Notes: generated by a model from the sequence alone, not told the origin. DNA of 64,000 nt from Claveliimonas sp034178805 (GCF_050314255.1 NZ_JBNPMZ010000007.1:62001-126000); one strand, 5' to 3'. Shown: positions 8,296 to 17,915, numbered from the stretch's first letter. Numbers and translations are program-made.

Positions 8296-10050
8296 TTAGA
8301 AACCTTTACCGTAGTTTACTACCTCTGCATCATGCTCGGTGTGCAACAGCATATGCGCTTTATGAGATAACGGTTTTTCGAAATATTCTTCATACATTTC
8401 CAATACATCCGGATTCTCATGCGAGAAACGTATATCATAATTTTCATCCAGATAATACAGGTTCTTTCCGCGTTCAAATGCCCGCTCTTCTCCGTCATGG
8501 ATTGGCTGACCGCCTCCTCCGACACAGCCACCCGGACATGCCATTACTTCAACAAAGTCATACTGTACTTCTCCACGCTCAATTTTCTGAAGAAGCGCTC
8601 TTGCATTACCCAGACCACTGACAACCGCTGTTCTTACGGTAATATCATTTATCTGGAAATTTGCTTCCTGTACACCATCATTCTCATTGAAGCCCTGACT
8701 TCTCACAGCGTGGAAAGCATCTGCCGGAGGATTCTCACCTTTAATGATAAAGTATGCAGAACGAAGTGCAGCCTCCATAACACCACCGGTAGCTCCGAAG
8801 ATTACACCTGCTCCGGTTCCTCCCTGCATTGGTCTGTCACTCTCAATATCCTGAAGCGTATCCGGTCTGATATGTGCAGAGCGAATCATTTTTACCAGCT
8901 CTCTGGTCGTAATAACCGCATCAATATCATGTCCTGCATATTCACCATAGAACAGCTCCATCTCGCGCTCGCCCTTCTTTGCCACGCAAGGCATCACAGA
9001 TATTGTATAAATCTTCTCCGGTGCCACACCCAGTTTGTCTGCAAAATAGGTCTTCATAGCTGCACCGAACATCTGCTGCGGTGATTTTGCGGAAGACAGG
9101 TATTTCACCAGATGCGGGAACTGAGTCTTGATAAAGCGAATCCATCCCGGACAGCAGGAAGTGAACATCGGACGATTCTTAAGCTCGCCACTGGTAAAGC
9201 GCTGTACAAATTCATGTCCCTCTTCCATAATCGTCAGGTCTGCTGAAAATACGGTATCAAACACATAATCCACACCCATACGTTTCAGGGCATCCAGTAT
9301 CTTTCCAATTGTAGCATCTTCAGGTGCAAGACCTATCTGTTCGCCCCATGCCGCGCGCACGGCAGGTGCTACCTGAGCCACTACAATCTTATCCTTATCC
9401 GCAATCGCATCCCATATCTTCTCTGTATCATCACGGGCAGTCAATGCTCCTACCGGGCAGTGTGTAATACACTGACCGCAAAGAGAACAATCCGCCTCCT
9501 CAATCCTGCGTCGTCCTGACACATTGATAGTCGTTCTGGAACCGGTTCCTTCTACGTCCCACACACCGAGGCTCTGTACCTTATCACATACCTGTACACA
9601 GCGCATACACTTGATGCACTTGGAAGAATCACGTATCAGCGGAAATTTCTTATTCCACGGCTGATGTTCCAGTTCCTGTTTAAATGGAATCTCCAGAATA
9701 TTCAGATCATTTGCGATGGTCTGAAGACTACAGTTACCACTTCTTGCACAGGTCACACACTTACAGTCATGCTGGGATAAAATCATCTCCACTGTTTTTC
9801 TTCTGTGTTTGCGAACCTTCGGACTGTTGGTATAGATCACCATTCCCTCCTCCGCAACATTATTACAGGAAGTAATCAATTTTTCTTTTCCTTCCAGCTC
9901 CACTACACAGACACGACACGCCGCAATCTCATTAATTCCCTTCAGATAACAAAGTCTGGGAATCGGTATCCCGTTCTGGGAAGCAGCTTCCATAATCGTG
10001 GTATTATCTTTTACTGAAATTTGTTTTCCATCAATCGTAATATTTACCAT
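8296..10050 (-). CDS. [FeFe]-hydrogenase, group A catalytic subunit (HndD/HydA-like)
   Basis: This 584-residue cytoplasmic enzyme makes or uses H2. In order: an N-terminal [2Fe-2S] domain (Cys34, 45, 48, 62), a His-Cys [4Fe-4S] motif (His94, Cys98, Cys101, Cys107), two 4Fe-4S clusters (Cys145-155 and Cys188-198), and the H-cluster domain with TSCCPGW (297-303), MPCVAKKGE and ACPGGCVGGGGQ. All three H-cluster signatures are intact. The ATG overlaps the stop of the upstream flavoprotein gene by 7 bp, so the two are translationally coupled. Electrons probably pass between NAD(P)H and protons through that partner. No HydE/F/G maturase is in the window. Confidence 0.93.
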   Translation of the reverse strand: MVNITIDGKQISVKDNTTIMEAASQNGIPIPRLCYLKGINEIAACRVCVVELEGKEKLITSCNNVAEEGMVIYTNSPKVRKHRRKTVEMILSQHDCKCVTCARSGNCSLQTIANDLNILEIPFKQELEHQPWNKKFPLIRDSSKCIKCMRCVQVCDKVQSLGVWDVEGTGSRTTINVSGRRRIEEADCSLCGQCITHCPVGALTARDDTEKIWDAIADKDKIVVAQVAPAVRAAWGEQIGLAPEDATIGKILDALKRMGVDYVFDTVFSADLTIMEEGHEFVQRFTSGELKNRPMFTSCCPGWIRFIKTQFPHLVKYLSSAKSPQQMFGAAMKTYFADKLGVAPEKIYTISVMPCVAKKGEREMELFYGEYAGHDIDAVITTRELVKMIRSAHIRPDTLQDIESDRPMQGGTGAGVIFGATGGVMEAALRSAYFIIKGENPPADAFHAVRSQGFNENDGVQEANFQINDITVRTAVVSGLGNARALLQKIERGEVQYDFVEVMACPGGCVGGGGQPIHDGEERAFERGKNLYYLDENYDIRFSHENPDVLEMYEEYFEKPLSHKAHMLLHTEHDAEVVNYGKGF

Positions 10051-11876
10051 AATTTTTCTCTGCCTCCTTTAAAGATTCCGTATCCAAAGTGGTCACAGCG
10101 CAGACATCTTGAAGCTTCCTGTCTGGCTTCCTTCTCCGTCATACAGTTCTCCACACCTTCAAAATCACAGACTCTCTCACACGCCTCACGCTCAGTAAGA
10201 TTCACTCGTCCGCAAGGAGTTCTGTCATCCAGATTTGCTTCCGGAATTTCTACATCGCAGGAAATCTCATGGTGATATCCCAGATATTCATCAATATTTG
10301 CCGCAACAACCTTAGCTGCTGCAATTGCTTTAATTACAGATGCCGGACCGCTCGCACAGTCTCCGCCTGCAAATACTCCCGGCATATTTTCAAATGTACC
10401 GGTACTCTTCGTTATAATTTTACCGCGTGATACCGGAATTCCCGCCTCTTCAAAATGACGGGTCTCAATATTCTGTCCGATGGCAACGACCAGGATATCA
10501 CACGGAATATAAACATCTTCTTCGCCTGTAGGCTTAATGCTTGCACGTCCGTCCTTAATAGAACTTACCATCTGTGGAGTCACATAAATTCCTTTAATGT
10601 GATGATTCTCATCCACATCCAGGGAAGCCGGAGCCTTCAGTGTCTGAAGTTCGATTCCTTCTGCTACTGCCCCTTCTATTTCTGCAGGAAGCGCTGTCAT
10701 ATCTGCCACACGCCGTCTGTATACGATGCTGACCTTCTTTGCCCCAAGACGTTTTGCAGTACGCACTGCATCCATGGATACATTACCTCCGCCGATAACT
10801 GCAACCTCTTTTCCGGTCAGATCCATAATCTCATTCTTTCCTACATTACGCAGGAACTGAACTGCTGAGAGCACCCCGTCTGCATCCTCACCTTCCAGTC
10901 CAAGCTTTTTATCTGTGCTTGCACCGATCGTAATGAGAACTGCATCATACTCTTCCCGAAGCTGCTGGATCGTAATGTCCTGACCAATTTTCAGTCCATG
11001 CTTCACCTCGACTCCGGTCTTTAAAATACTGTTAATATCCTCATCCAGACGCTCCTTTGGAAGACGATAATTCGGGATACCATAACGAAGCATTCCCCCA
11101 AGCTTCGGAAGCATCTCATAAACCACGGCCTGATGACCCATAAGCTGCAGATAATATGCCGCACTTAAGCCGCCCGGGCCTCCGCCAAGAACAGCAATTC
11201 TTTTTCCTGTAGACGGTGCACACGCCGGAGGATCTACCTCTCCTGCAAAATCTGCCGCCACTCTTTTAAGTCCCCGGATATTGATAGAATCATCCACCAT
11301 ATTTCTGCGGCATCTTGCCTCACACGGATGCTCGCAGATGAAACCACAGGTAGTCGGGAACGGATTATCCTTACGGATCAGACGAATAGCATCTGCATAT
11401 CTTCCCTCTCCTACCAGTGCCACATATCCCGGTATATCCACGTGTGCAGGACACAGGGCCACACACGGAACCGGCTGATTATATGTACAGGTACAGCGTC
11501 CATTCTCAATATGCTCAATATAATCATCCCGGTAACCAATCAGTCCCTTGTAGACCATATGTGCAGCCTCATACCCAATTGCACAATCAGCTGACTCCAT
11601 AATAGATAACGCTGTCTCCTCCATAATATCCAGCGTCTCCATCGTTGCTTTTCCGTCCAATACATCTTTGATAAAGTGGTTTAACTGTCCAAGTCCGATT
11701 CGGCAGGGGACACATTTACCACATGTCTGCGCATGGCATAATTCCAGAAATGCACGCGCCATGTCCACCGGACAAAGTCCCGGAGGACTGGATTCGATTC
11801 TTCGCTCCAGATCCTTATAGAGCCCTTCCATCACGATCTCAGCCCTATTCGGAGAAGCAATCTCCAATCTGCTCAT
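10044..11876 (-). CDS. NuoF-type Fe-S domain fused to GltD-like NAD(P)H oxidoreductase (hydrogenase partner)
   Basis: This 610-residue protein is the electron-transfer partner of the hydrogenase. Residues 1-125 match the C-terminal Fe-S region of NuoF/HndC (CGKCVPC with Cys52, 55, 58, and Cys98). From about 140 the chain matches the glutamate synthase small subunit family: an Fe-S helical domain (Cys-rich 150-200), an FAD-binding GGGPGGLSAAYY at about 224 and an NADPH-binding VIGGGNVSMDA at about 361. The NuoF FMN/NADH domain itself is absent. This pairing is known from group A2 (glutamate synthase-linked) [FeFe]-hydrogenases. Promoter 11945-11973 lies upstream. The nucleotide used (NADH or NADPH) is not decided here. 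Confidence 0.85.
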   Translation of the reverse strand: MSRLEIASPNRAEIVMEGLYKDLERRIESSPPGLCPVDMARAFLELCHAQTCGKCVPCRIGLGQLNHFIKDVLDGKATMETLDIMEETALSIMESADCAIGYEAAHMVYKGLIGYRDDYIEHIENGRCTCTYNQPVPCVALCPAHVDIPGYVALVGEGRYADAIRLIRKDNPFPTTCGFICEHPCEARCRRNMVDDSINIRGLKRVAADFAGEVDPPACAPSTGKRIAVLGGGPGGLSAAYYLQLMGHQAVVYEMLPKLGGMLRYGIPNYRLPKERLDEDINSILKTGVEVKHGLKIGQDITIQQLREEYDAVLITIGASTDKKLGLEGEDADGVLSAVQFLRNVGKNEIMDLTGKEVAVIGGGNVSMDAVRTAKRLGAKKVSIVYRRRVADMTALPAEIEGAVAEGIELQTLKAPASLDVDENHHIKGIYVTPQMVSSIKDGRASIKPTGEEDVYIPCDILVVAIGQNIETRHFEEAGIPVSRGKIITKSTGTFENMPGVFAGGDCASGPASVIKAIAAAKVVAANIDEYLGYHHEISCDVEIPEANLDDRTPCGRVNLTEREACERVCDFEGVENCMTEKEARQEASRCLRCDHFGYGIFKGGREKLW

Positions 11877-11944
11877 TTTTTAATTCCCTCTCTTTCATTT
11901 TTTTAATATTATTGTTTTTCCTGCTTTCACCCCGCAGTTTTCTA

Positions 11945-11973
11945 ATTATACCATTTAAAAATGAATTTGTAAG
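11945..11973 (-). promoter_or_regulatory. Promoter of the hydrogenase operon
   Basis: On the minus strand: CTTACA (11968-11973), 17 bp, then TATAAT (11945-11950) with an extended TGG. It lies about 70 bp before the flavoprotein start. No clear Rex box was seen here. Confidence 0.65.
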
Positions 11974-12024
11974 GAAAATTACATAAGTAGATTATTTAAC
12001 ATAATGGTCTATTTTTTAACGTGC

Positions 12025-12414
12025 CTATTCTCTGGACTGGTACAATCCCCACCAGTATAAGGCAGGAATAATATAATCCATAACAGCCAGGAATGTGAAG
12101 GTTCCTCCAACCATGCTCCTTATCGTTGCGATCACTATAAGAGCTGTATAAATCCCTGCAAAGATAGTCGCCCATTTTACGGACTTTCCGGCAATTCCAA
12201 ATATTCCGGCTCCTGCAGCTGTCACAGAAGTCAGAATGCCAAGAACCATGGCAAGTGGTGTATAAGCAGCTGTTATGGCGCTCATATCCACTCCCGGGAC
12301 TTCTGAGAGCTGTGGCAGCATTACATAGCTGACCACTGTTCCAAATACTCCAAGCACTCCTGAAATAATCATCAATATGGATATTACTTTTAATAATAAT
12401 TTTGGTCTAAACAT
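12025..12414 (-). CDS. Small four-TM membrane protein of unknown function (efflux operon)
   Basis: This 129-residue hydrophobic protein has four predicted membrane spans (about 8-35, 50-75, 78-100, 105-125). I recognise no family. It is the last gene of the operon that encodes an ABC ATPase, a membrane-fusion-type adaptor and a MacB-like permease, with 24 bp between it and the permease gene. It may be an accessory membrane component of that exporter, but this rests only on its position. Confidence 0.65.
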   Translation of the reverse strand: MFRPKLLLKVISILMIISGVLGVFGTVVSYVMLPQLSEVPGVDMSAITAAYTPLAMVLGILTSVTAAGAGIFGIAGKSVKWATIFAGIYTALIVIATIRSMVGGTFTFLAVMDYIIPALYWWGLYQSRE

Positions 12415-12438
12415 ATTCTTAATCTCCTTCTACATAAA

Positions 12439-13677
12439 CTACAATTGTCTTAACGCTTCAATCGGACTCATACGAGCCGCTTTTCTCGCCGGATAGATGC
12501 CAAATATAATTCCCACGCCACAAGAAAAACAGGTCGTAAGTATTACTGCCGACAGTGAAAGTCGGGCTGACAGACCGGCAATCTTCATGACTGATATCAG
12601 ACCGGCAATTCCTGCTCCAAGAGCAATTCCAATCACACCTCCAATTCCCGATATGATAGCCGACTCACACAGGAACTGCGCAATAATGGAGGATGTCTTG
12701 GCACCCAGCGCTTTGCGAATTCCTATCTCCCGGGTTCTCTCTGTTACAGATACCAGCATAATATTCATAACTCCGATACCTCCTACCAGAAGAGAGATGC
12801 CCGCCACAAATGCTACAAATGCGGTCACTGCATCCAGAATGGAACCCATAGCATTGACCATGGCACCCATGGACTGTGCTTTTGTAAATAAATTCTCCCC
12901 ATCATTCATATGACGGGAATTCAGAAGCTGAACTGCCGATTTTGCGACAGAGTTCTCATTCTCGCCCTCTGCGAGATAAATATTTACAGAAGAAAATGCG
13001 TCGATATCATCTCCCCAGGCCGTCGCACAGGTATAGGGAAGTTCAATCATAACAGGCATCTCCATTCCAAACATTTTCATGGCCTCTTCATTTGCCTTCA
13101 TATCCGCATCCGATACATCCCGGATTCCTTTTATCGTCAATGTCTGTACTGCATTACCGATTTCCAGATCAAAATCCATTCCCACAATATCTGTTGTCCC
13201 GAAAAGATACAGGGCACTTCCCCGATCCAGCACACATACCGGATTACCATTTACCACGTCATCTTCCGTAAAATACTCGCCTGTAATAATTGGGAGCTGA
13301 TAAGGATTATATTCCTCATCCTGAATCGTCAAGGACACATATGCATCGAATCTTCCTTTCCTGCTCTCTACTTCTCCGACCTGCTGCACCAGAACGCTCA
13401 CGCCGGCAGCTCTGTCTCCCAACTGTTCCTTTACGACTTGAATATCCTCCCAGGTTATCAATTCCGTGTTTGTCGTCTCCTCAGCGTTTGTATTTACAGT
13501 TACACTCTTAGTCTCATTACTGGACATTACATCTTCTTTCAGACCACTGCCCAGCGAAACAATCGTAATGACAGAAGAAATGCCGATAATAATTCCCAGC
13601 ATGGTAAGAAAGGATCGCCCTTTATTTGCCCTGATATTGTACAGGGCCATTTTCACATACTCTCCAAATTGTCCCAT
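12439..13677 (-). CDS. MacB-like ABC transporter permease
   Basis: This 412-residue permease starts at 13677, because AAAGGAG lies 8 nt before this ATG and the adaptor gene stops 2 nt upstream; a longer in-frame ATG at 13719 lies inside the adaptor gene. It has an N-terminal span (about 25-45), a large extracytoplasmic MacB-PCD domain (about 50-285) and three C-terminal spans (about 290-400) with the typical TERTREIGIRKALGA coupling motif. By family it acts mechanically, moving peptides, drugs or lipids from outside the membrane with the ATPase at 15258-15950. Substrate unknown. Confidence 0.88.
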   Translation of the reverse strand: MGQFGEYVKMALYNIRANKGRSFLTMLGIIIGISSVITIVSLGSGLKEDVMSSNETKSVTVNTNAEETTNTELITWEDIQVVKEQLGDRAAGVSVLVQQVGEVESRKGRFDAYVSLTIQDEEYNPYQLPIITGEYFTEDDVVNGNPVCVLDRGSALYLFGTTDIVGMDFDLEIGNAVQTLTIKGIRDVSDADMKANEEAMKMFGMEMPVMIELPYTCATAWGDDIDAFSSVNIYLAEGENENSVAKSAVQLLNSRHMNDGENLFTKAQSMGAMVNAMGSILDAVTAFVAFVAGISLLVGGIGVMNIMLVSVTERTREIGIRKALGAKTSSIIAQFLCESAIISGIGGVIGIALGAGIAGLISVMKIAGLSARLSLSAVILTTCFSCGVGIIFGIYPARKAARMSPIEALRQL

Positions 13678-13678
13678 A

Positions 13679-15235
13679 CTACTGCTCCTTTGCCTTTGCC
13701 GCCATACCTTCTTTGACATCTCCGGATGTGTTTGAAATTACCTGATCTCCCTCCTCAAGACCATTCACAATCTCTATCTTGCTGCTGGATGCAGTTCCGG
13801 TCTCCACAGCCTGCTTTTCTACTATACCTTTGCGAATCACATAGACAAAATCTCCATCTGTTGAAGTATTGACTACTTCTGTCGGCAGACAAAGAACCTT
13901 CTTCTTCTCAGCTACTGTTATAGACACCTTTGCATTCACACCAATGCAGATATGTTCATCCGGATTTGAGAGTCGTACCTTTGCTCCGACAACCGGATTT
14001 CCCTTTGCATTAGGAAGCGCAATCTTATCAATAGAATCAACAGTTCCCTGATAGGAATGTTTGCCTATTTTTATAGTTGCACTGCTTCCTGTGGACAAAT
14101 TTTCAAAATCACCTGCCGGTACTTCCAATGCTATGTATACATCCTGATTGCTCACCAGTGTAAATAATTCCATTCCCTGAGCCGTATCACTTCCCTCTAC
14201 AGCTTTCACATCTGCTATTACTCCATCAAATTCTGCTTTCAGACCTTCTTTTCCTTTTTCCAGAAGCTCAGTTGTACTGAGCTTTGCAAGCTCGGCAAGA
14301 TTCTCGGTAATCTGCATATTCTTAAGCTGTGCACCGGTAAGTCCGGATGGGACGGTATTTCCTGATGTACTCTCCAGTTCAGATAAAGATTGTTGAAGCG
14401 ATGCCAGTTCCTGCTGGGCTGCCGTAAGCTGCTGTATAACTGCTGCTGCATCTGCACTTCCCAATTGACCAAGCTGCTGTTCCAGACTCCGGTACTCCTG
14501 CTCAAGCTGGCTGATCCGATTGGTAGCATCTGCCGCCGTCGTCTGAAGCTCCGCAATTCTCGCCGCTGCTTCAGGGTTCGACGGATCTAACGTCGTTAAT
14601 TCTCGCTCTGCATTTTCTTTTACCGCCTTCTGCGCACTCTGCTCGTTTAAATTTGCCTCTATTTTTTGCTGTAAATCTGCTGTCTGCGATGCAATTTTAG
14701 CCGCCTCTGCACTCTCACTCTCTGCCTGCGCCTGAAGCTGACTGATCTCGGTCTGTTTCTCACTGATCTGACTGCGCAGCTTCTGAATGGATGCTGCTGT
14801 CTGAGCCTCTGCCTGTGCAGCACTCTGAGCAGTCCGGCTATTTTGTTCCAAAGCGTCCTGATTCGAATATTTCGCAGACAGAACATCCAGCTCTGACCTC
14901 TGATTATCCCTTTCCAGATTCGTTGTATCAAAAGTTACCAGTATATCTCCGGCTTTCACTGCTGTTCCCACTTTTGCATTGCATATCTTAACCGGAGCAT
15001 TTACCGGAGAATAGAACACCTTTGTTTTACCGCTTTCCACGGTGCCAGATGTATTATAGACAGATTTGATATCTTCGCGTTCTACTACTGCCACATCCAT
15101 CTCCGTACTTTTTGCCTCCCCGCCGCCTATCAGCTTTGAAAAGACAAAAAATACTAGAACCAATACACCTAATATAGGAAAAATAAACCATCCCGGCAAT
15201 TTCTTTCGTTCCTTTTTCACTGCTTCTGAATTCAT
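13679..15235 (-). CDS. Efflux RND/ABC periplasmic adaptor subunit (HlyD/MacA family)
   Basis: This 518-residue adaptor has one N-terminal membrane anchor (about 12-35), a barrel-sandwich segment split by a long Gln/Ala-rich coiled coil (about 95-300), and a beta-barrel/membrane-proximal C-terminal region (about 330-510). It links the permease to the outside. I chose ATG 15235 because AAGGGAGAA lies just before it and after the ATPase stop; an upstream ATG at 15271 (12 residues more) overlaps the ATPase gene. In a Gram-positive cell it probably acts in the wall space. The ATPase, adaptor and permease form one operon. Confidence 0.85.
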   Translation of the reverse strand: MNSEAVKKERKKLPGWFIFPILGVLVLVFFVFSKLIGGGEAKSTEMDVAVVEREDIKSVYNTSGTVESGKTKVFYSPVNAPVKICNAKVGTAVKAGDILVTFDTTNLERDNQRSELDVLSAKYSNQDALEQNSRTAQSAAQAEAQTAASIQKLRSQISEKQTEISQLQAQAESESAEAAKIASQTADLQQKIEANLNEQSAQKAVKENAERELTTLDPSNPEAAARIAELQTTAADATNRISQLEQEYRSLEQQLGQLGSADAAAVIQQLTAAQQELASLQQSLSELESTSGNTVPSGLTGAQLKNMQITENLAELAKLSTTELLEKGKEGLKAEFDGVIADVKAVEGSDTAQGMELFTLVSNQDVYIALEVPAGDFENLSTGSSATIKIGKHSYQGTVDSIDKIALPNAKGNPVVGAKVRLSNPDEHICIGVNAKVSITVAEKKKVLCLPTEVVNTSTDGDFVYVIRKGIVEKQAVETGTASSSKIEIVNGLEEGDQVISNTSGDVKEGMAAKAKEQ

Positions 15236-15257
15236 AAAATGATTCTCCCTTGTTATA

Positions 15258-15950
15258 TTATTCTTTTTCATTCCAGTAATCCTTCTCTATTTTCCCGTCC
15301 TTTATCTGTACAACTCTATCCGTCTGACTGGCAATATCCGGATCGTGAGTAATAATAATGACCGTTCTTCCAGCTTCATGTAATCCCTTCAATATCTGCA
15401 GAATCTCTTCTGTTGAATGAGAATCCAGATTTCCTGTAGGTTCATCCGCAAGAATAATTGGTGGTTTTGCCGCTATTGCCCTGGCAACCGCTACCCTCTG
15501 CTGCTGACCGCCTGACATCTCCGATGGCTTGTGATGTATTCGTGGTTCCAATCCTACCATACGCAGCGCCTCTCTCGAAAGCTCCTGCCTGGTCTTCTTA
15601 TCTATCCCTCTGTATATGAGGGGTAATTCCACGTTTCCCAGCGCATCCAGATTGGCAATCAAATTAAATCCCTGAAAAATAAAGCCGATTTCCTGATTAC
15701 GGATATCCGACAATTGATTGTCCGTCATGCTAAAAACATCTTTCCCATTCAGAAAATACTTTCCTGATGTAGGAATGTCCAGACATCCCAGCATATTCAT
15801 AAGAGTTGATTTTCCCGAGCCCGAGTGTCCGATAATAGCTGTAAGCTCTCCTCTTTGAATCTCCATACTCACGTCATCCAGGGCTCTAACTTCATCATCA
15901 CCCGGATTATAAATCTTATACATGTGTTCAATTTTAATCAATGGTTCCAT
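15258..15950 (-). CDS. MacB/LolD-type ABC transporter ATP-binding protein
   Basis: This 230-residue ATPase has Walker A GHSGSGKST (about 39-47), the Q-loop FQGFNL, signature MSGGQQQRVAVARA, Walker B ILADEPTGNLD and the His switch IITHD. Its length and sequence match the LolD/MacB exporter class. It is the first gene of the efflux operon (ATPase, adaptor, permease, small membrane protein). The start has AAAGGGG 9 nt upstream. Confidence 0.92.
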   Translation of the reverse strand: MEPLIKIEHMYKIYNPGDDEVRALDDVSMEIQRGELTAIIGHSGSGKSTLMNMLGCLDIPTSGKYFLNGKDVFSMTDNQLSDIRNQEIGFIFQGFNLIANLDALGNVELPLIYRGIDKKTRQELSREALRMVGLEPRIHHKPSEMSGGQQQRVAVARAIAAKPPIILADEPTGNLDSHSTEEILQILKGLHEAGRTVIIITHDPDIASQTDRVVQIKDGKIEKDYWNEKE

Positions 15951-15997
15951 ATATACCCCTTTGTCATCTCTACTTTTTGTATTATTGGTTTAATACA

Positions 15998-16026
15998 ATT
16001 ATACGTTTTGTACATCACTTATGCAA
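15998..16026 (-). promoter_or_regulatory. Candidate promoter of the MacAB-like operon
   Basis: On the minus strand: TTGCAT (16021-16026), 17 bp, TATAAT (15998-16003), about 45 bp before the ATPase start. The -35 is poor. Confidence 0.55.
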
Positions 16027-16041
16027 GTACTATTTAAAAAA

Positions 16042-16069
16042 AACGCACCCTGATTTCTCAGGATGCGTT
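16042..16069 (-). terminator. Terminator of the S10-spc-alpha operon
   Basis: On the minus strand a 12-bp stem (16058-16069 with 16042-16053, one G-T pair) and a GAAA tetraloop are followed by a run of T residues. It lies 34 bp after the rplQ stop codon. Confidence 0.9.
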
Positions 16070-16102
16070 AATCTTTAAATTATTTATCTTTTCATGCAGA
16101 GA

Positions 16103-16639
16103 CTATACAAGCTCGATCAGAACTTCCATAGCTGCATCACCTTTACGCTGACCAATCTTTACAATTCTTGTGTAACCACCGTTGCGGTCTGCATATTTTG
16201 GAGCGATTTCGTCGAATAACTTAGCAACCAAATCAACTTCCTTTGTATTTTTCTTCTTTCCTGCTGCTGCAGTCGGAACTTCTTTAACCGGGTAAAGAAC
16301 TTTCAGCATCTCTCTTCTTGCATGCAGTCTGGATGGCATATCTTTCTTAATCTTCTTCTCTACTTCATCGTATACAGTAACTTTCTTACCATCTACAACT
16401 TCTTTTACTCTCTTGCCATCTTTATCTTTGCGTGCAACCTTTGCTGTAACAGTTACTTCTTCGAAATTATCTTTCTCTTTTACAGCCAGTGCAATGATGC
16501 CTTCAGCAATTTTGCGGATTTCTTTTGCTTTTGCTTCAGTTGTTCTAATTTTACCATTGTTTAACAGTGCTGTTACCTGGTTTCTTAATAATGCTTTTCT
16601 CTGGCTGGATGTTCTGCCGAGTTTTCTATACTTTGCCAT
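16103..16639 (-). CDS. rplQ: 50S ribosomal protein L17
   Basis: This is large-subunit protein L17, with the family N-terminus KYRKLGRTSSQRKALLRN. It is 178 residues, longer than the usual 115-130, because of a charged insertion at about 60-150 (with KDKDGKRVKEVVDGKK and a Lys-rich AAAGKKKNTKE) before the conserved C-terminal GGYTRIVKIGQRKGDAA. GGAGGAAAAG precedes the ATG. It is the last gene of the ribosomal operon, separated from rpoA by an unusual 200-bp spacer. Confidence 0.97.
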   Translation of the reverse strand: MAKYRKLGRTSSQRKALLRNQVTALLNNGKIRTTEAKAKEIRKIAEGIIALAVKEKDNFEEVTVTAKVARKDKDGKRVKEVVDGKKVTVYDEVEKKIKKDMPSRLHARREMLKVLYPVKEVPTAAAGKKKNTKEVDLVAKLFDEIAPKYADRNGGYTRIVKIGQRKGDAAMEVLIELV

Positions 16640-16670
16640 TTTTCTTTTCCTCCATTATTAACACTTGGTT

Positions 16671-16778
16671 ATGCATCTTCGGGCTTACTAGCCAAATGCC
16701 GCTGCCATGCACTTTCGGGCTTACTGGACAACGAACTCCTGGCACTAACCTCGGGCTTCGTTTACACTCGCCTTAGCT
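16671..16778. repeat. Three degenerate 36-nt periodic units in the rpoA-rplQ spacer
   Basis: TCGGGCTT recurs at 16679, 16715 and 16751, exactly 36 nt apart. Units 1 and 2 also share ATGCA-N2-TTCGGGCTTACT; unit 3 is more diverged. The spacer (16640-16839) carries no gene I can support. It may form RNA structure or be a decayed intergenic repeat. Confidence 0.45.
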
Positions 16779-16839
16779 AAGATTAGTGGAAGCCGCTTGA
16801 ACGTTAGTAGTTCAATCGGCATCGCGGACTTCGTCCGCT

Positions 16840-17799
16840 CTATTCCTCGCCCTGGCTTAATTCTAAGCCAAGTTCTTTTAATTTCGCTAACACTTCTTCC
16901 AGAGACTTACGTCCGAGGTTACGAACTTTCATCATATCCTCCGGAGTTCTGTTTGTCAGCTCCTCTACTGTATTGATTCCTGCTCTCTTCAGACAGTTGT
17001 ATGAACGAACAGAAAGCTCCAGTTCGTCAATGCTCATCTCCAGCACTTTTTCTTTCTCGTCATCTTCTTTCTCGATCATAACTTCTGCTGCCTGTGCAAC
17101 TTCAGACAGATCAATAAATAATTTAAGATGCTCGCTAAGTACTTTTGCCGCCAGACTTACTGCTTCATCCGGAACCAGCGTTCCGTTTGTCCAGACATCA
17201 AGTGTCAGCTTATCAAAGTCTGTGATTTGACCAACACGTGTATTCTCTACAGTCAGATTTACACGCTCTACCGGAGTATAGATAGAATCAATCGGAATAA
17301 CTGCGATTGGCAGTTCTTCATTCTTGTTCTTCTCTGAACTTACGTATCCTCTACCCTTTGTGATTGTAAGTTCCATATATAATTTACTGTCTGCCCCACC
17401 ATTCAGTGTAGCAATAACAGTATCCGGATTCATAATCTCAATATCAGAATCCACCTGAATATCGGCACCTGTTACAACGCCTTCACCCTCGAAATCAATG
17501 TATGCTGTCTTTGGCTCATCTGTCTCAGATGTATTCTTGATAGCTAATGATTTCAGGTTCATGATAATCTCTGTAACGTCTTCCTTTACACCTGGAATGG
17601 AGCTAAATTCATGCAGGACTCCATCAATCTTCACCTGACTGATTGCAGCACCAGGAAGTGAAGAAAGCATAATTCTTCTGAGAGAATTTCCAAGTGTTGT
17701 GCCATAACCTCTTTCAAGAGGCTCCACAACGAATCTTCCATATTTCTTATCTTCTGAAATCTCGGTTATTTCAATATTTGGTTTATTAAAATCAAACAC
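16840..17799 (-). CDS. rpoA: DNA-directed RNA polymerase subunit alpha
   Basis: This 319-residue subunit starts the assembly of RNA polymerase. The N-terminal dimerisation domain (about 1-230) has the conserved GYGTTLGNSLRRIMLSSLPG. After a linker, the C-terminal domain (about 245-319) has SYNCLKRAGINTVEEL and the NLGRKSLEEV helix that contacts UP-element DNA. Length is typical. It lies between rpsD and rplQ, the usual Firmicutes alpha operon order. Confidence 0.98.
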   Translation of the reverse strand: MFDFNKPNIEITEISEDKKYGRFVVEPLERGYGTTLGNSLRRIMLSSLPGAAISQVKIDGVLHEFSSIPGVKEDVTEIIMNLKSLAIKNTSETDEPKTAYIDFEGEGVVTGADIQVDSDIEIMNPDTVIATLNGGADSKLYMELTITKGRGYVSSEKNKNEELPIAVIPIDSIYTPVERVNLTVENTRVGQITDFDKLTLDVWTNGTLVPDEAVSLAAKVLSEHLKLFIDLSEVAQAAEVMIEKEDDEKEKVLEMSIDELELSVRSYNCLKRAGINTVEELTNRTPEDMMKVRNLGRKSLEEVLAKLKELGLELSQGEE

Positions 17800-17915
17800 T
17801 ATAAGGTCCCTCCTTGTGGGTTATTTACGTTTATCGAGGGTCAAATGCTCCAAATAAACCTAATCAGGCGTATCCCGCCGTGCATAAATGCAGCTGCGGG
17901 GCGCCCGAATGGATC

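Noticed and set aside
16671..16778. CRISPR array because of the 36-nt period
   Set aside because: Only three diverged units, no constant repeat with distinct spacers, and no cas genes.
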